DNA of 64,000 nt, from contig NZ_FRAY01000005.1 in NCBI RefSeq assembly GCF_900142475.1, positions 186,001 to 250,000 on the forward strand, in the 5' to 3' direction. Source of the stretch: Fibrobacter sp. UWH4 (GTDB lineage Bacteria > Fibrobacterota > Fibrobacteria > Fibrobacterales > Fibrobacteraceae). A program made the position numbers and the translations under genes. The notes beneath the pieces are model-generated. The model saw only the letters and a program-made list of their open reading frames with translations, made no database searches and was not told where the DNA came from. Numbering within the stretch: position 1 is the first letter of the stretch; every line of letters begins with the position of its first letter. Of the stretch, positions 16,210 through 24,608 are shown in pieces.

Positions 16210-17787
16210 ATGAAGCCTTTGCTAAAAATCGAGAATGACGATTTTGCTGTAGAATTTGAAATGTCATCTGTGTGGGATGATATTGTTGGTTCCGATTCTC
16301 GCATGCAGGAACTTGAACGTAAGATTCATGATGAAGATTCTTGCATGGAAGCACGTCAGCAACAGATTGATAAGTTGAATGAAGATATCGATCGCTTGAC
16401 AAATCATGCCGATGGTGTTGACTATATGGTCGCTGTTATGAGTGGCATAATAACGGGACTGATCGATTCTTTTATTGTTGGCGAGTGGAATTTTGCTAAA
16501 GCAAAGGCCGAAAGTAATAAGAATGTTAATAATATGGTTATGGATTTCGCCAAAAAACATGGGTATACAGGCGATAGACTTGACGGTGCAATAGCTTTTC
16601 TAGAGAAAAAATTCCGTTTGCCGGGAGATGGTGCGTATCAGTTTAATCCAGAAACTCTGATAAATGCAAAGACGCATCATTTAGATGATTTTTGCCATCA
16701 TCCGACTTTGGTTGGCTTAATATGCAATGTGATTGTCCAATTTACCGGGGAATCTGTCTATGTCAACAAAGATAGCGATAGTTTTTCTATTCCTATTTCG
16801 GTAAATGAGTATGGACAATTTCAAGGAAATAATACTGTTACAAAATTATTCTGTGGAATTATAAATTGGATTATTAACGCCGCTAAGGCTATGGCTAATG
16901 GCTATGGTCACTGGATGAGCGATATTGCAGGCTCTTCGAGTGCTCAAAAAGGTGGTGCTGGTTTGCCAGGACCAATATTGTCCATGTTAAAGGAATTATC
17001 GGCATTACCGATATTTAAAGAATCAAATTTTGGAGAGTTGTTACGTAGAGCTTTCCAAAATGGAATCGGACCTGGTTCTAAACAAGTTGACCTTGGGGCG
17101 TTTAATTCTTTGTTCGAGGGGGCTTCTAGTAAATTAGATTTTCGAACGGAAATGGCTGTATTTAGCGAATTAAAACGTCAAGCGTTACCGGTCGTGATAA
17201 ATGAAATAATTGTTAGAGGTTTTTATTTTGTTAGACGATTTATGTTTGAGTTGAAAGAAGGTAAACCTCTTTCTGAGATTAATTGGCGAAAAGTTATGCC
17301 GTTCAATAATCGAACCATTATTCGAATGCTGACCATTGCAACGGGCTCATTTGCAGCGTTTGATATTATTGATGCGACTATTCGAGCCTCGATAAAGAGC
17401 GGTGGAAATGCTCCTATCGCTTTAGCGGATGTCTTGTTGCGTGTTAATTTTGTTGGCGTGGGGCGTTTTGCTGTAGCCGTATTTTCTGATCTCAAAATGG
17501 GTTTCGAAAAGAAACGTGCTGAAGGCAAGGTACTGGAGCTTGAAATGGAACAACTCAAATCTCTTGGTGTTAAATTGTATTATTGCCAAGAAGAAACTTG
17601 GGTGATGGCCGATAATTGCCTAGTAGCGTATAAGCAACTTGCTCAAACTGTAGAAAAAGCAATTGAAAAAAATCAAGAGGCGGTTAAATCTATTCAAGCC
17701 GATACGGCAATTGTTGGTGAACATTTATCGGATATTGCAAAGAATGATTCCAAATTTGCAAAGGATTTATTAGACGATCTTTTTTAG
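16210..17787 (+). CDS. Large uncharacterised protein with hydrophobic segments and coiled coils
   Basis: 525 residues, no family recognised. Residues about 35-70 (MQELERKIHDEDSCMEARQQ...) form a coiled coil. A hydrophobic stretch follows (YMVAVMSGIITGLIDSFIVG), then a conserved-looking HHLDDFCHHPTLVGLICNVI, further amphipathic segments (CGIINWIINAAKAMANGYGH), and a long helical C-terminus (EKAIEKNQEAVKSIQADTAI) ending in acidic residues. The pattern suggests a membrane-associated or membrane-inserting protein rather than a metabolic enzyme. AT-rich composition contrasts with flanking housekeeping genes. It lies between the YkvA gene and the 228-residue gene with tight spacing and good ribosome binding sites, which supports a three-gene unit. 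Confidence 0.75.
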   Translation: MKPLLKIENDDFAVEFEMSSVWDDIVGSDSRMQELERKIHDEDSCMEARQQQIDKLNEDIDRLTNHADGVDYMVAVMSGIITGLIDSFIVGEWNFAKAKAESNKNVNNMVMDFAKKHGYTGDRLDGAIAFLEKKFRLPGDGAYQFNPETLINAKTHHLDDFCHHPTLVGLICNVIVQFTGESVYVNKDSDSFSIPISVNEYGQFQGNNTVTKLFCGIINWIINAAKAMANGYGHWMSDIAGSSSAQKGGAGLPGPILSMLKELSALPIFKESNFGELLRRAFQNGIGPGSKQVDLGAFNSLFEGASSKLDFRTEMAVFSELKRQALPVVINEIIVRGFYFVRRFMFELKEGKPLSEINWRKVMPFNNRTIIRMLTIATGSFAAFDIIDATIRASIKSGGNAPIALADVLLRVNFVGVGRFAVAVFSDLKMGFEKKRAEGKVLELEMEQLKSLGVKLYYCQEETWVMADNCLVAYKQLAQTVEKAIEKNQEAVKSIQADTAIVGEHLSDIAKNDSKFAKDLLDDLF

Positions 17788-17796
17788 GAGACTCTT

Positions 17797-18483
17797 ATGG
17801 CAGAAACAAATAATGCAATCATTATAGCTCCAGAAATAAAAAATGCGGAGCAGGCGGAAACTTATGCTGGCGAAAAATTTGAAAAACTAGCAGCGCTAGA
17901 AAAGGAGATAGATGCTTCGCTAAATGAATTGAAAAAGTTTAGCGGGATGGAAAAATATTCAACGGAGTTTTTACGAACTACTTTGTTCTCTGCATTAGGA
18001 TCTACAGGGATTGCTGGGATGGGAATTGCCGCTGCAACAATAGCTCTTCCTATTGTTGGATGGCCTTTTTTACTCGGAGGAGGCCTGTTGGGAATAAAAA
18101 ATCTTTTTGGAGGAAAAGATCTTTCAAAGGCTGTAAATCAGCTTGCTGAAGGCCAAAAAGATATTTATGAACGTTTGGTTAAAGTTTCTCGAATTCAAGT
18201 CTTGCTATTTGAATTTCAGCGTGTGATGGCGGAAATTCTAAATGAATTGTTTGAAATGTGCTCGTCAAATATTGAAGTCGTCCAAGCGACAATTAATACG
18301 TTGCGAATGAAATTGGATAAAAATGCGACTTCAATGACGGAATCGACAAAGCAAAATGTGAGAGACTTGATAAAAAAATTAGCGTCTCGTCAAGATACTC
18401 TGATGAAACAAGAAGAGATGAAAATGCAAATCAAGCAATTAAAAAATGAGATTGCTGAATTACGCTCCATGATTCAGAAGTGA
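17797..18483 (+). CDS. Uncharacterised protein: helical with a Gly/Ala-rich hydrophobic hairpin
   Basis: 228 residues. Residues about 20-60 are a charged helix. Residues about 65-105 form a long hydrophobic Gly/Ala-rich hairpin (ALGSTGIAGMGIAAATIALP then IVGWPFLLGGGLLGI). Residues 110-228 are long helices ending in a classical coiled coil (EEMKMQIKQLKNEIAELRSM). Long helices flanking a membrane-inserting hairpin are what alpha-pore-forming proteins look like, but membrane-tethering proteins share that plan, so function is not assigned. The start follows TAGGAG, 9 bp after the 525-residue gene, and a clear terminator at 18514 closes the unit. Confidence 0.75.
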   Translation: MAETNNAIIIAPEIKNAEQAETYAGEKFEKLAALEKEIDASLNELKKFSGMEKYSTEFLRTTLFSALGSTGIAGMGIAAATIALPIVGWPFLLGGGLLGIKNLFGGKDLSKAVNQLAEGQKDIYERLVKVSRIQVLLFEFQRVMAEILNELFEMCSSNIEVVQATINTLRMKLDKNATSMTESTKQNVRDLIKKLASRQDTLMKQEEMKMQIKQLKNEIAELRSMIQK

Positions 18484-18513
18484 ATGGGGTGGAAAACATC
18501 AACTCTACGGTAC

Positions 18514-18541
18514 AGACCTAACTTGATTTAGGTCTTTTTTG
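18514..18541 (+). terminator. Intrinsic terminator closing the membrane cassette
   Basis: Arms AGACCTAA (18514-18521) and TTAGGTCT (18528-18535) form a perfect 8-bp stem with a 6-nt loop, followed by TTTTTTG. It lies 30 bp after the stop of the 228-residue protein gene. Confidence 0.88.
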
Positions 18542-18775
18542 ATGAATGCCGTGACGAGATTGTAAAGGGCAAGACCATCCACATAAAAACGCACTAGAGT
18601 GGAGTCTTGGCTCTGAAAAAGTGTTATGTTTTTTGCGGCTTTTCAGTAGCATTACAACTTGGATCAATTAAGATCAGGATTTATGAATTGTTTTTGCCCC
18701 CTTCTTTTATTTTGAGGTTAAATTTATACCGGATGCAGTAATTGTTGCTTTGTTTTTGAAATGGGGAGGGACTTT

Positions 18776-19000
18776 ATGGGCGACAAAGTGAAAAAATTGA
18801 AGGGAAAATTTGTCTCTGTAGTGCAAACTTTTTTGGATAAAACTGGCGCCGTATTGCATGGCTTGCCGAATGCTGTAAAGCCTAGACTTCGCAATCTGCT
18901 GCATGCGCAATTTAAGAAAACCATTATAGAGGCTGCGGTTAAACTTATCTTTTGTGTGATTGCTGTTTATTTGGCTGTTTTTAAGCCTTTTGGAGAATAA
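18776..19000 (+). CDS. Small membrane protein, 74 residues
   Basis: MGDKVKKLKGKFVSVVQTFL opens a basic amphipathic N-terminal half, and the C-terminal half contains one transmembrane segment (AAVKLIFCVIAVYLAVF). No family recognised. The start is set by GGGGAGGG at 18763-18770, one of the better ribosome binding sites in this stretch. It follows 290 bp that hold the cassette terminator and AT-rich sequence, and precedes another small membrane protein gene by 24-36 bp. Size, basic charge and single membrane span would suit a small toxin or an accessory subunit, but nothing in the sequence decides this. Confidence 0.6.
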   Translation: MGDKVKKLKGKFVSVVQTFLDKTGAVLHGLPNAVKPRLRNLLHAQFKKTIIEAAVKLIFCVIAVYLAVFKPFGE

Positions 19001-19036
19001 AGTTCGCTATGGATATCGTCACTCTTGTTTATTGGA

Positions 19037-19414
19037 ATGTTGCTGTGGACAATTTTTGAATCTGTTTCATATTGTATGCTTTTGATAATGATTGTACAAG
19101 AGCGTAGTGTACGGACAGGAATAATTGAATTTGTTAAGTGGAAATTCCCCAAGGTGTCGATTGGATCGGATATATATGAAATAGCGCGTATTTTCGGACC
19201 ACGTTTTTCTTCTCAATTTCAAAATCTTCGCTCGTCTAACGATGTAATATGGGACTTTATTGTTTATTTGGCAAAAAATGCCATCACTTTTGTTTCGATA
19301 TTCTCTTTATACATTTTGTTAGTTCATTGGATATTTAAGCCTATTATTCTTGAAAATTTTGCGGGATTGACGACAATGCAGATTTATCTGTTCCCAATAA
19401 GACAATTTTTGTAA
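19037..19414 (+). CDS. Small membrane protein, about 125 residues
   Basis: A two-span membrane protein: LLWTIFESVSYCMLLIMIVQ near the N-terminus and FVSIFSLYILLVHWIF in the second half, joined by a basic cytoplasmic-looking loop (VKWKFPKVSIGSD). No family recognised. The start is uncertain: ATG 19037 has only a weak TTGGA upstream, and a TTG at 19025 in the same frame would add four residues. It sits between the 74-residue protein and the DUF262 gene, with 41 bp to the latter, so all three may be cotranscribed. Confidence 0.5.
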   Translation: MLLWTIFESVSYCMLLIMIVQERSVRTGIIEFVKWKFPKVSIGSDIYEIARIFGPRFSSQFQNLRSSNDVIWDFIVYLAKNAITFVSIFSLYILLVHWIFKPIILENFAGLTTMQIYLFPIRQFL

Positions 19415-19455
19415 TAGGATGATGATAAACAGCGAATTTAATCGGAGGAAAAATA

Positions 19456-21660
19456 ATGACAGTATGGAAAGTTGGTTGCCGTTGGAGTAAAAATGGAAAT
19501 GAAAATTCTAAAATCATTTCTGTTTTTAGGCGTAATGAGGTTGTTTTTGTCGGGGAACAAAAACATATTTTTGAAAAGATAAGGAATGGCGACTTAATTG
19601 CTATAGCTGATGGTTATACAGTGATTTCTGTCGCCAAGGCGACATGTGATGCGGCTCCTTTAAAAGAACTCAAGTCAACAATTCGGATACGCAGCAACGA
19701 ATTTGGTATTATCGATGAATCGTGGCCTCGCGAGAACGCTGTTGGCGTGACTGCAAAAATATTTGATTTGCCAACATACGATGAATCTTTAAAAGAAGAC
19801 TCTGATGTTCAACAAATTCAGTATAAAAAGCGTGGATCTTGCTGTAAGGTGTATCAAATAGCAGACAAGGTTAAGACGCTATATGAAAGGTGTGCTGTGT
19901 CTTCTGAAAAATTTGATATTGATTGTAAAAGGTGTTCTTTGAAAGAATTGCTTGATTCAAAGACTCGTTATGTAATCCCGGTTTATCAACGTGAATATTC
20001 TTGGGGGGAACCGCAGGTTGCTAAATTTATGAGGGATTTGCTGACGGGCTTTTGTGGAGTTTCCGGTTTTGATGAAAATGAAAATGGTGAAAAAAAGCTT
20101 TTGCCAAAAGAAAAACCGGCTCCAATGTTTATTGGAACGATGCAATTGTCGTATCGTAAATATATCACAGAGGATGAACAAGAACAGGATGTGATTGACG
20201 GCCAGCAACGATTTAGTACCCTTTTATGTTTATTAAAGTATTTATCATTTTATTGTAATGTATCTGATATTCATTTCAATGACATTCTTGAATCTAGAGT
20301 GAATAAAGGTAAGGAAGATGAATTTCTAAATGAAGCGATGTCTTTATCTTTAAAAGACTTGAGTGGGGAATTTATATGCAATAAATACATAGAGAATATT
20401 AAACTGATTGAAGAAATTTTAAATGAAGAGGGACTTCAGAAAGAGTTCTATGAAAAATTGTTGGCTTATGTTAAGGAGAATATTTGGTTTGTTGTAATAA
20501 CTACAAGGGCCGGTATTTCCAAGACTTTAGAAATTTTCAATACTATCAATACAGCCGGACTAGATTTGAATGGTTGTGATTTGTTTAAGGTTAGGTTGTA
20601 CGAGTACCTTAAAGATAAAAAGGGAAAAGAACAATTTGATGATATTGATCTTCTTTACAGCGAGATAAAGAAACAAAATCTTGATTGGAGATTAAATCAC
20701 GATTTTGATTTAATTAACGTAGGTATGGTTCGTGATATATATAAGACCTATCTGATTGCCAAATATGATTTGCCAAATATTATGTATGCATGGGGTTCTG
20801 ACCGATTTTATGATGTGCTGTTTGATATTTGTCTAGATGTTGCCCCACATCGGGAATTGCATCTTGATGTCAATCGGGTTCGAAAGGTTGACTTTAGTTT
20901 AGACGATTTGCAAAAGGTTAAGGATGCCGTAATACTTTGGAATTCAAGAAAGATTGATTCCCCAAAAAAGATGATTGTCGATGTACTTATCGGCAAGTCT
21001 CGGTATGGAAGATTTTGGCAATATCCTATTCTCTATCTACTTTTTACAGGAGAAAAGGTAATTGAGAAAGTATATGGAACATGGCGGTTGCTCGCAATGA
21101 TATTCTTTGCGTATAGCGTTAGTTATGCAAAAATTGTAAACGATGGAATAACTTTTATGTATAGTATTTATAAAATGCTGTATAATAAAGATGCTATTGC
21201 TATTGATGAGATGTTGATGAAAAAAAGAACTGAATTACAGCAAAAGTTAGAAGCTAAATTAGAATATCCTATCACTGACAATCGAAAAAAGAAAGATTTA
21301 ATCTGCATTGTGTCTGCGTTCCTCAAGGAACCTCATATAGTAGACGAACATAGTATAGAACAATTGAAAAATCGACTTTCTTGGGGCTTTGATGTGGAAC
21401 ATGTTCATGCTACAGGAGATGGATCTGTTGAAGTGGACTGGGCTCTTCAAAATAGCATTGGTAATTTAATGCTATTGGAATCCAGCATTAATCGTTCTAT
21501 AAAAGATAAACCATTTAAAGAAAAAGTGGAATGGTACAGTAAAAGTGAATATGCTGTTGCACAACAAATGGCAAAAATGAAATGTTGGGAAACTCAACAA
21601 ATTCAGGAACGATTAAAAGCCGAGAAAGAAGCGATATTGGATTTTTATAATCAAACTTGA
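19456..21660 (+). CDS. DUF262/DUF1524 protein, GmrSD-like modification-dependent nuclease
   Basis: 734 residues. After an N-terminal domain of about 70-150 residues (VWKVGCRWSKNGNENSKIIS) comes the DUF262 (ParB-fold NTPase) domain with PVYQREYSWGEPQVAKFMRD and the catalytic VIDGQQRFSTLL near residue 247. The C-terminus has the DUF1524 His-Me nuclease signature FDVEHVHATG (near 646), SIGNLMLLESSINRS and KPFKEKVEW. This is the architecture of fused GmrSD type IV restriction enzymes, which cut modified phage DNA in an NTP-dependent way. The extra N-terminal domain resembles PUA/EVE-type readers of modified bases, an inference from layout only. The start has a GGAGG box. A+T is high (about 63%), unlike flanking core genes, which fits transfer. 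Confidence 0.85.
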   Translation: MTVWKVGCRWSKNGNENSKIISVFRRNEVVFVGEQKHIFEKIRNGDLIAIADGYTVISVAKATCDAAPLKELKSTIRIRSNEFGIIDESWPRENAVGVTAKIFDLPTYDESLKEDSDVQQIQYKKRGSCCKVYQIADKVKTLYERCAVSSEKFDIDCKRCSLKELLDSKTRYVIPVYQREYSWGEPQVAKFMRDLLTGFCGVSGFDENENGEKKLLPKEKPAPMFIGTMQLSYRKYITEDEQEQDVIDGQQRFSTLLCLLKYLSFYCNVSDIHFNDILESRVNKGKEDEFLNEAMSLSLKDLSGEFICNKYIENIKLIEEILNEEGLQKEFYEKLLAYVKENIWFVVITTRAGISKTLEIFNTINTAGLDLNGCDLFKVRLYEYLKDKKGKEQFDDIDLLYSEIKKQNLDWRLNHDFDLINVGMVRDIYKTYLIAKYDLPNIMYAWGSDRFYDVLFDICLDVAPHRELHLDVNRVRKVDFSLDDLQKVKDAVILWNSRKIDSPKKMIVDVLIGKSRYGRFWQYPILYLLFTGEKVIEKVYGTWRLLAMIFFAYSVSYAKIVNDGITFMYSIYKMLYNKDAIAIDEMLMKKRTELQQKLEAKLEYPITDNRKKKDLICIVSAFLKEPHIVDEHSIEQLKNRLSWGFDVEHVHATGDGSVEVDWALQNSIGNLMLLESSINRSIKDKPFKEKVEWYSKSEYAVAQQMAKMKCWETQQIQERLKAEKEAILDFYNQT

Positions 21661-21697
21661 TAAATCTTATGCTTGAAATAATTTAAACCGTTTCCTT

Positions 21698-21730
21698 CGC
21701 ACGACGCTAATTGTCGTGCGCTTCTTTTAT
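21698..21730 (+). terminator. Intrinsic terminator after the DUF262 gene
   Basis: Perfect 8-bp arms CGCACGAC (21698-21705) and GTCGTGCG (21713-21720) with the loop GCTAATT are followed by CTTCTTTTAT. A related hairpin with GATAATTGTCGTGCG lies at 25690-25709. Confidence 0.8.
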
Positions 21731-21759
21731 ATTGCATAGCAGAATCAAGAGGTTTTGCT

Positions 21760-24060
21760 ATGCAGCTACATTATCAGAATTCGGCAGAGAATTATTTCGG
21801 GAATGCTCTGGATCGGTTAGAAGGGGAGTCGCCTGCGGCGAAGGCGGAGTCGAGGACTTCTTTTATCGACTTGAAAATTATGGAATACTGGGTGCGCTTT
21901 ATGCGGGCGTATCCGGATGGTTGCTGTCGCAGTTTTTGCGAGAATTATTTGCCGGTTCGTTATTATGGCGATTTTGCGGATCGTGTTTACGAGATTCGCG
22001 ACCAGGTTGATTTTTCGAGTACTATCAGGACTTCGATTGATGACAAGCATTATGGGGTGCGGGAACTTTTGGAGGCGTATCACGAAACCAGGAATGTTCG
22101 CTTTGCTCAGCAGTTTTTTGAGATTATGGCTTATTTGGAGCGCGCAAACGATTGCTTGCGACCGATTATCGTGCAGATGATTGAAAATTGCGTAAAAGAA
22201 AAGCTGGCAAAAGGTTGCTCGCCCGATGATGATGCCTTGCAGCGCGTTTTTGAATTGAAACGTCTCTTCCATTTGTCCGATGAGGCTGTGGAACTGGTGC
22301 TTTATTTGTGGCTTCGAAATCATCAGCGCTTGTATTTGAGGTTGGAAAATATTCGCGTGAAAGATGGGGAAATTTTTGATCCGAACGAACGTGGTGGCTT
22401 TAATCGGATTGCCTTGCTGACGGGACTTGATGCTGCTACGCTTCAGGAGCTTTGTTCCAAGGAGAGTCCGCTTCTTAAGTTCCAGCTGGTTCAAATAGAA
22501 GAATCGTTCCGCAATGCGGATTTAAGAATCAAACGCAAGGAATTGTACCTAGCGGACGATGTGAGCAATTATCTGTACGGGTTTTCGGATATGTCGCGGA
22601 TTATGGATTTCAAATCGGCAGCAAAACCGTGTGTCCCCTATGAGCAGATAGTCAAGACGAATCCGCAGGCGTCTTTTGTTTTGCAGATGCTGAAATCGCA
22701 CCAGAAGGGCTCTCCGCTGAACATCCTTTTTTATGGCCGCGAGGGTACGGGCAAGACGGAACTTGCCAAGGCGATTGCGCAAGAATTGAATGTTACGCTG
22801 CTTTCGGTGGGCATCGGTGAAGAATCGATGAGCGAGGAATCTCTTTTGCAGACACGCCTGCGCTCGATGCTGCTTGCCGATTGGGAATGTGAGCGGAGTG
22901 GCGGCATCATCTTGATGGATGAGGCAGACTTGGTTTTGAACAAGGCAGAAAAGGGATTGCTGAATATTATTTTTGAGAGCCTGAAAACGCCTGTTATCTG
23001 GATTACGAATAATATCGCGATGATTGAAAATAGTACCCGCCGCCGTTTCGATTATTCGTTGGAATTTTTCTCGTTCAGCAAGAGCGAACGCTTTGCAATT
23101 TGGCAGTCCGTACTGAAAACGCAACAGGCGGAATCACTGATGCGTGGCGAAGATATTGAATGTGTCGCCAAGGAAATTCCGGTGATGGCAGGGAGCGCCA
23201 CTTTGGCAGTTCGGCTTGCGCGACGGATGCAGTCTCAGGAGATGTCGCCTTTGAATGTGGTTCGCGAGGTCGCTTCTTCGCATGCTAAACTTTTGGGTAT
23301 ACCGACTTTACCGCAGGAATCAAGGCCGGATTATAATTTGGATTGCGTCCGTATTTCGAGCGGGGATATTCGGAATGTAGATTATGTCGTGCCGATGCTC
23401 AGAAATTTTGATGCACGCTGGAAAGATTCGAAATTGACGAGGCGTAGGGAAAACCTGAATATATTTTTGTATGGTCCTCCCGGCACCGGAAAGTCGGCTT
23501 TTGCAAAGCATATCGCGCATGACATTCTAGATCGCGAGATTATCGTGAAACGGGCGAGCGATATTCTGGGGTGCCATGTGGGTGAAAGTGAACATAATGT
23601 TAGCGCCATGTTCCGTGAAGCGGAACGGAGTGATGCGATTCTGTTTATCGACGAGGCGGACAGTTTCTTTGAAAATCGTGGCAATGCGAAAAACCATTGG
23701 GAAGTGACCCTAGTGAACGAGTTTATTTGCCAGATGGATTCGTTCAATGGGATGCTGATTGCTGCGACAAACTACGAGAATGTCTTGGATTGGGCGATTC
23801 GCCGGCGTTTTCAGCTGAAGTTGGCGTTTGACTATATGGACCTGCCGCAAATTTCAAAAACTTGGACGGCATTTTTCGGGGGCCATTGCCCCAAGGAAGT
23901 TCTTCGCTGCGACAATGTGGCGATTAGCGACTTGCAGAATGTGCGCCGCAAGCTAGAATATGTGCCTACTGAGTTACGGACGAAGGAGCTTATCTTGCAG
24001 AACATGCTTGAAGAACTCGCCAATAAAGACGACCATCAGGGCCGTAAGCTGGGATTGTAA
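21760..24060 (+). CDS. Tandem AAA+ ATPase
   Basis: 766 residues: a helical N-terminal region of about 300 residues, then two AAA+ modules. The first has Walker A GREGTGKTELAK (about 325-335) and Walker B GGIILMDEADLV (about 382). The second has Walker A YGPPGTGKSAFAKHIA (about 570) and Walker B ILFIDEADSFF (about 627), with an arginine-rich RRRFQLKLAF after the sensor region. Both modules keep the catalytic Glu and so should hydrolyse ATP, in a ring like Cdc48/ClpX-type remodellers. No protease or nuclease domain is fused. The N-terminal EGESPAAKAESRTSF is compositionally odd and may be repeat-derived. AAGAGG precedes the start. The PLD-like gene follows after 26 bp, which suggests the ATPase acts with it. 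Confidence 0.85.
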   Translation: MQLHYQNSAENYFGNALDRLEGESPAAKAESRTSFIDLKIMEYWVRFMRAYPDGCCRSFCENYLPVRYYGDFADRVYEIRDQVDFSSTIRTSIDDKHYGVRELLEAYHETRNVRFAQQFFEIMAYLERANDCLRPIIVQMIENCVKEKLAKGCSPDDDALQRVFELKRLFHLSDEAVELVLYLWLRNHQRLYLRLENIRVKDGEIFDPNERGGFNRIALLTGLDAATLQELCSKESPLLKFQLVQIEESFRNADLRIKRKELYLADDVSNYLYGFSDMSRIMDFKSAAKPCVPYEQIVKTNPQASFVLQMLKSHQKGSPLNILFYGREGTGKTELAKAIAQELNVTLLSVGIGEESMSEESLLQTRLRSMLLADWECERSGGIILMDEADLVLNKAEKGLLNIIFESLKTPVIWITNNIAMIENSTRRRFDYSLEFFSFSKSERFAIWQSVLKTQQAESLMRGEDIECVAKEIPVMAGSATLAVRLARRMQSQEMSPLNVVREVASSHAKLLGIPTLPQESRPDYNLDCVRISSGDIRNVDYVVPMLRNFDARWKDSKLTRRRENLNIFLYGPPGTGKSAFAKHIAHDILDREIIVKRASDILGCHVGESEHNVSAMFREAERSDAILFIDEADSFFENRGNAKNHWEVTLVNEFICQMDSFNGMLIAATNYENVLDWAIRRRFQLKLAFDYMDLPQISKTWTAFFGGHCPKEVLRCDNVAISDLQNVRRKLEYVPTELRTKELILQNMLEELANKDDHQGRKLGL

Positions 24061-24086
24061 AGTTCAATAAATCTATATTTCCCTTC

Positions 24087-24608
24087 ATGCCAACCTTTAC
24101 CAAGTACATCCAGAACGAGGAACATTACTCCGAAGTGATTTCGCGAATTATGTCGGTCCGCAATAATTTGTGGATTGGTACTGCCGATATCAAGGATGTG
24201 TATGTGAAACAGGATGGAGATGCGATTCCGTTGCTTGGGCAACTTGCAACGCTTTTGAAACGCGGCGTGGGTATTCGTCTGATTCATGCAAAGGAGCCGG
24301 GTCCGAATTTCCGCGAGGACTTTGACCGGTTCCCGATTCTGGTGACGGATTTGGAGCGTGTGATGTGCCCGCGGGTGCATTTCAAGATGATGATTTTTGA
24401 TCTCGAAACGGCCTACATCGGGTCTGCAAATTTGACGGGGGCGGGAATCGGCATGAAAAGTTCTTTACGCCGAAACTTCGAGGCGGGAATCCTCACAAAT
24501 GACCCTGCGCTTGTTGAACCTGCTATAGAACAGTTTGATACGCTATGGATGGGCTCGCATTGCAAAAAATGCGGTCGCCAGGAATTCTGTGGTGATAGGA
24601 TTAAGTAG
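24087..24608 (+). CDS. PLD-like (phospholipase D superfamily) protein with a C-terminal Cys cluster
   Basis: 173 residues. A single HKD-type motif is present: His98 and Lys100 in RVHFKMMIFD, followed by YIGSANLTGAG with the Ser and Asn expected in PLD nucleases and lipases. One motif per chain implies a homodimer, as in Nuc/BfiI-type nucleases. The last 15 residues (CKKCGRQEFCGDR) carry three cysteines that could bind zinc. No signal peptide is seen, so it should act in the cytoplasm, probably on nucleic acid. It is 26 bp after the tandem AAA+ gene and its end overlaps the end of the convergent WYL gene by 8 bp. There is no evident ribosome binding site. Confidence 0.8.
   Translation: MPTFTKYIQNEEHYSEVISRIMSVRNNLWIGTADIKDVYVKQDGDAIPLLGQLATLLKRGVGIRLIHAKEPGPNFREDFDRFPILVTDLERVMCPRVHFKMMIFDLETAYIGSANLTGAGIGMKSSLRRNFEAGILTNDPALVEPAIEQFDTLWMGSHCKKCGRQEFCGDRIK

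Noticed and set aside
21828-21855. The EGESPAAKAES stretch of the AAA+ protein as a repeat insertion
   Set aside because: The DNA does not clearly match any repeat elsewhere in the window, so I left it as a compositional oddity.
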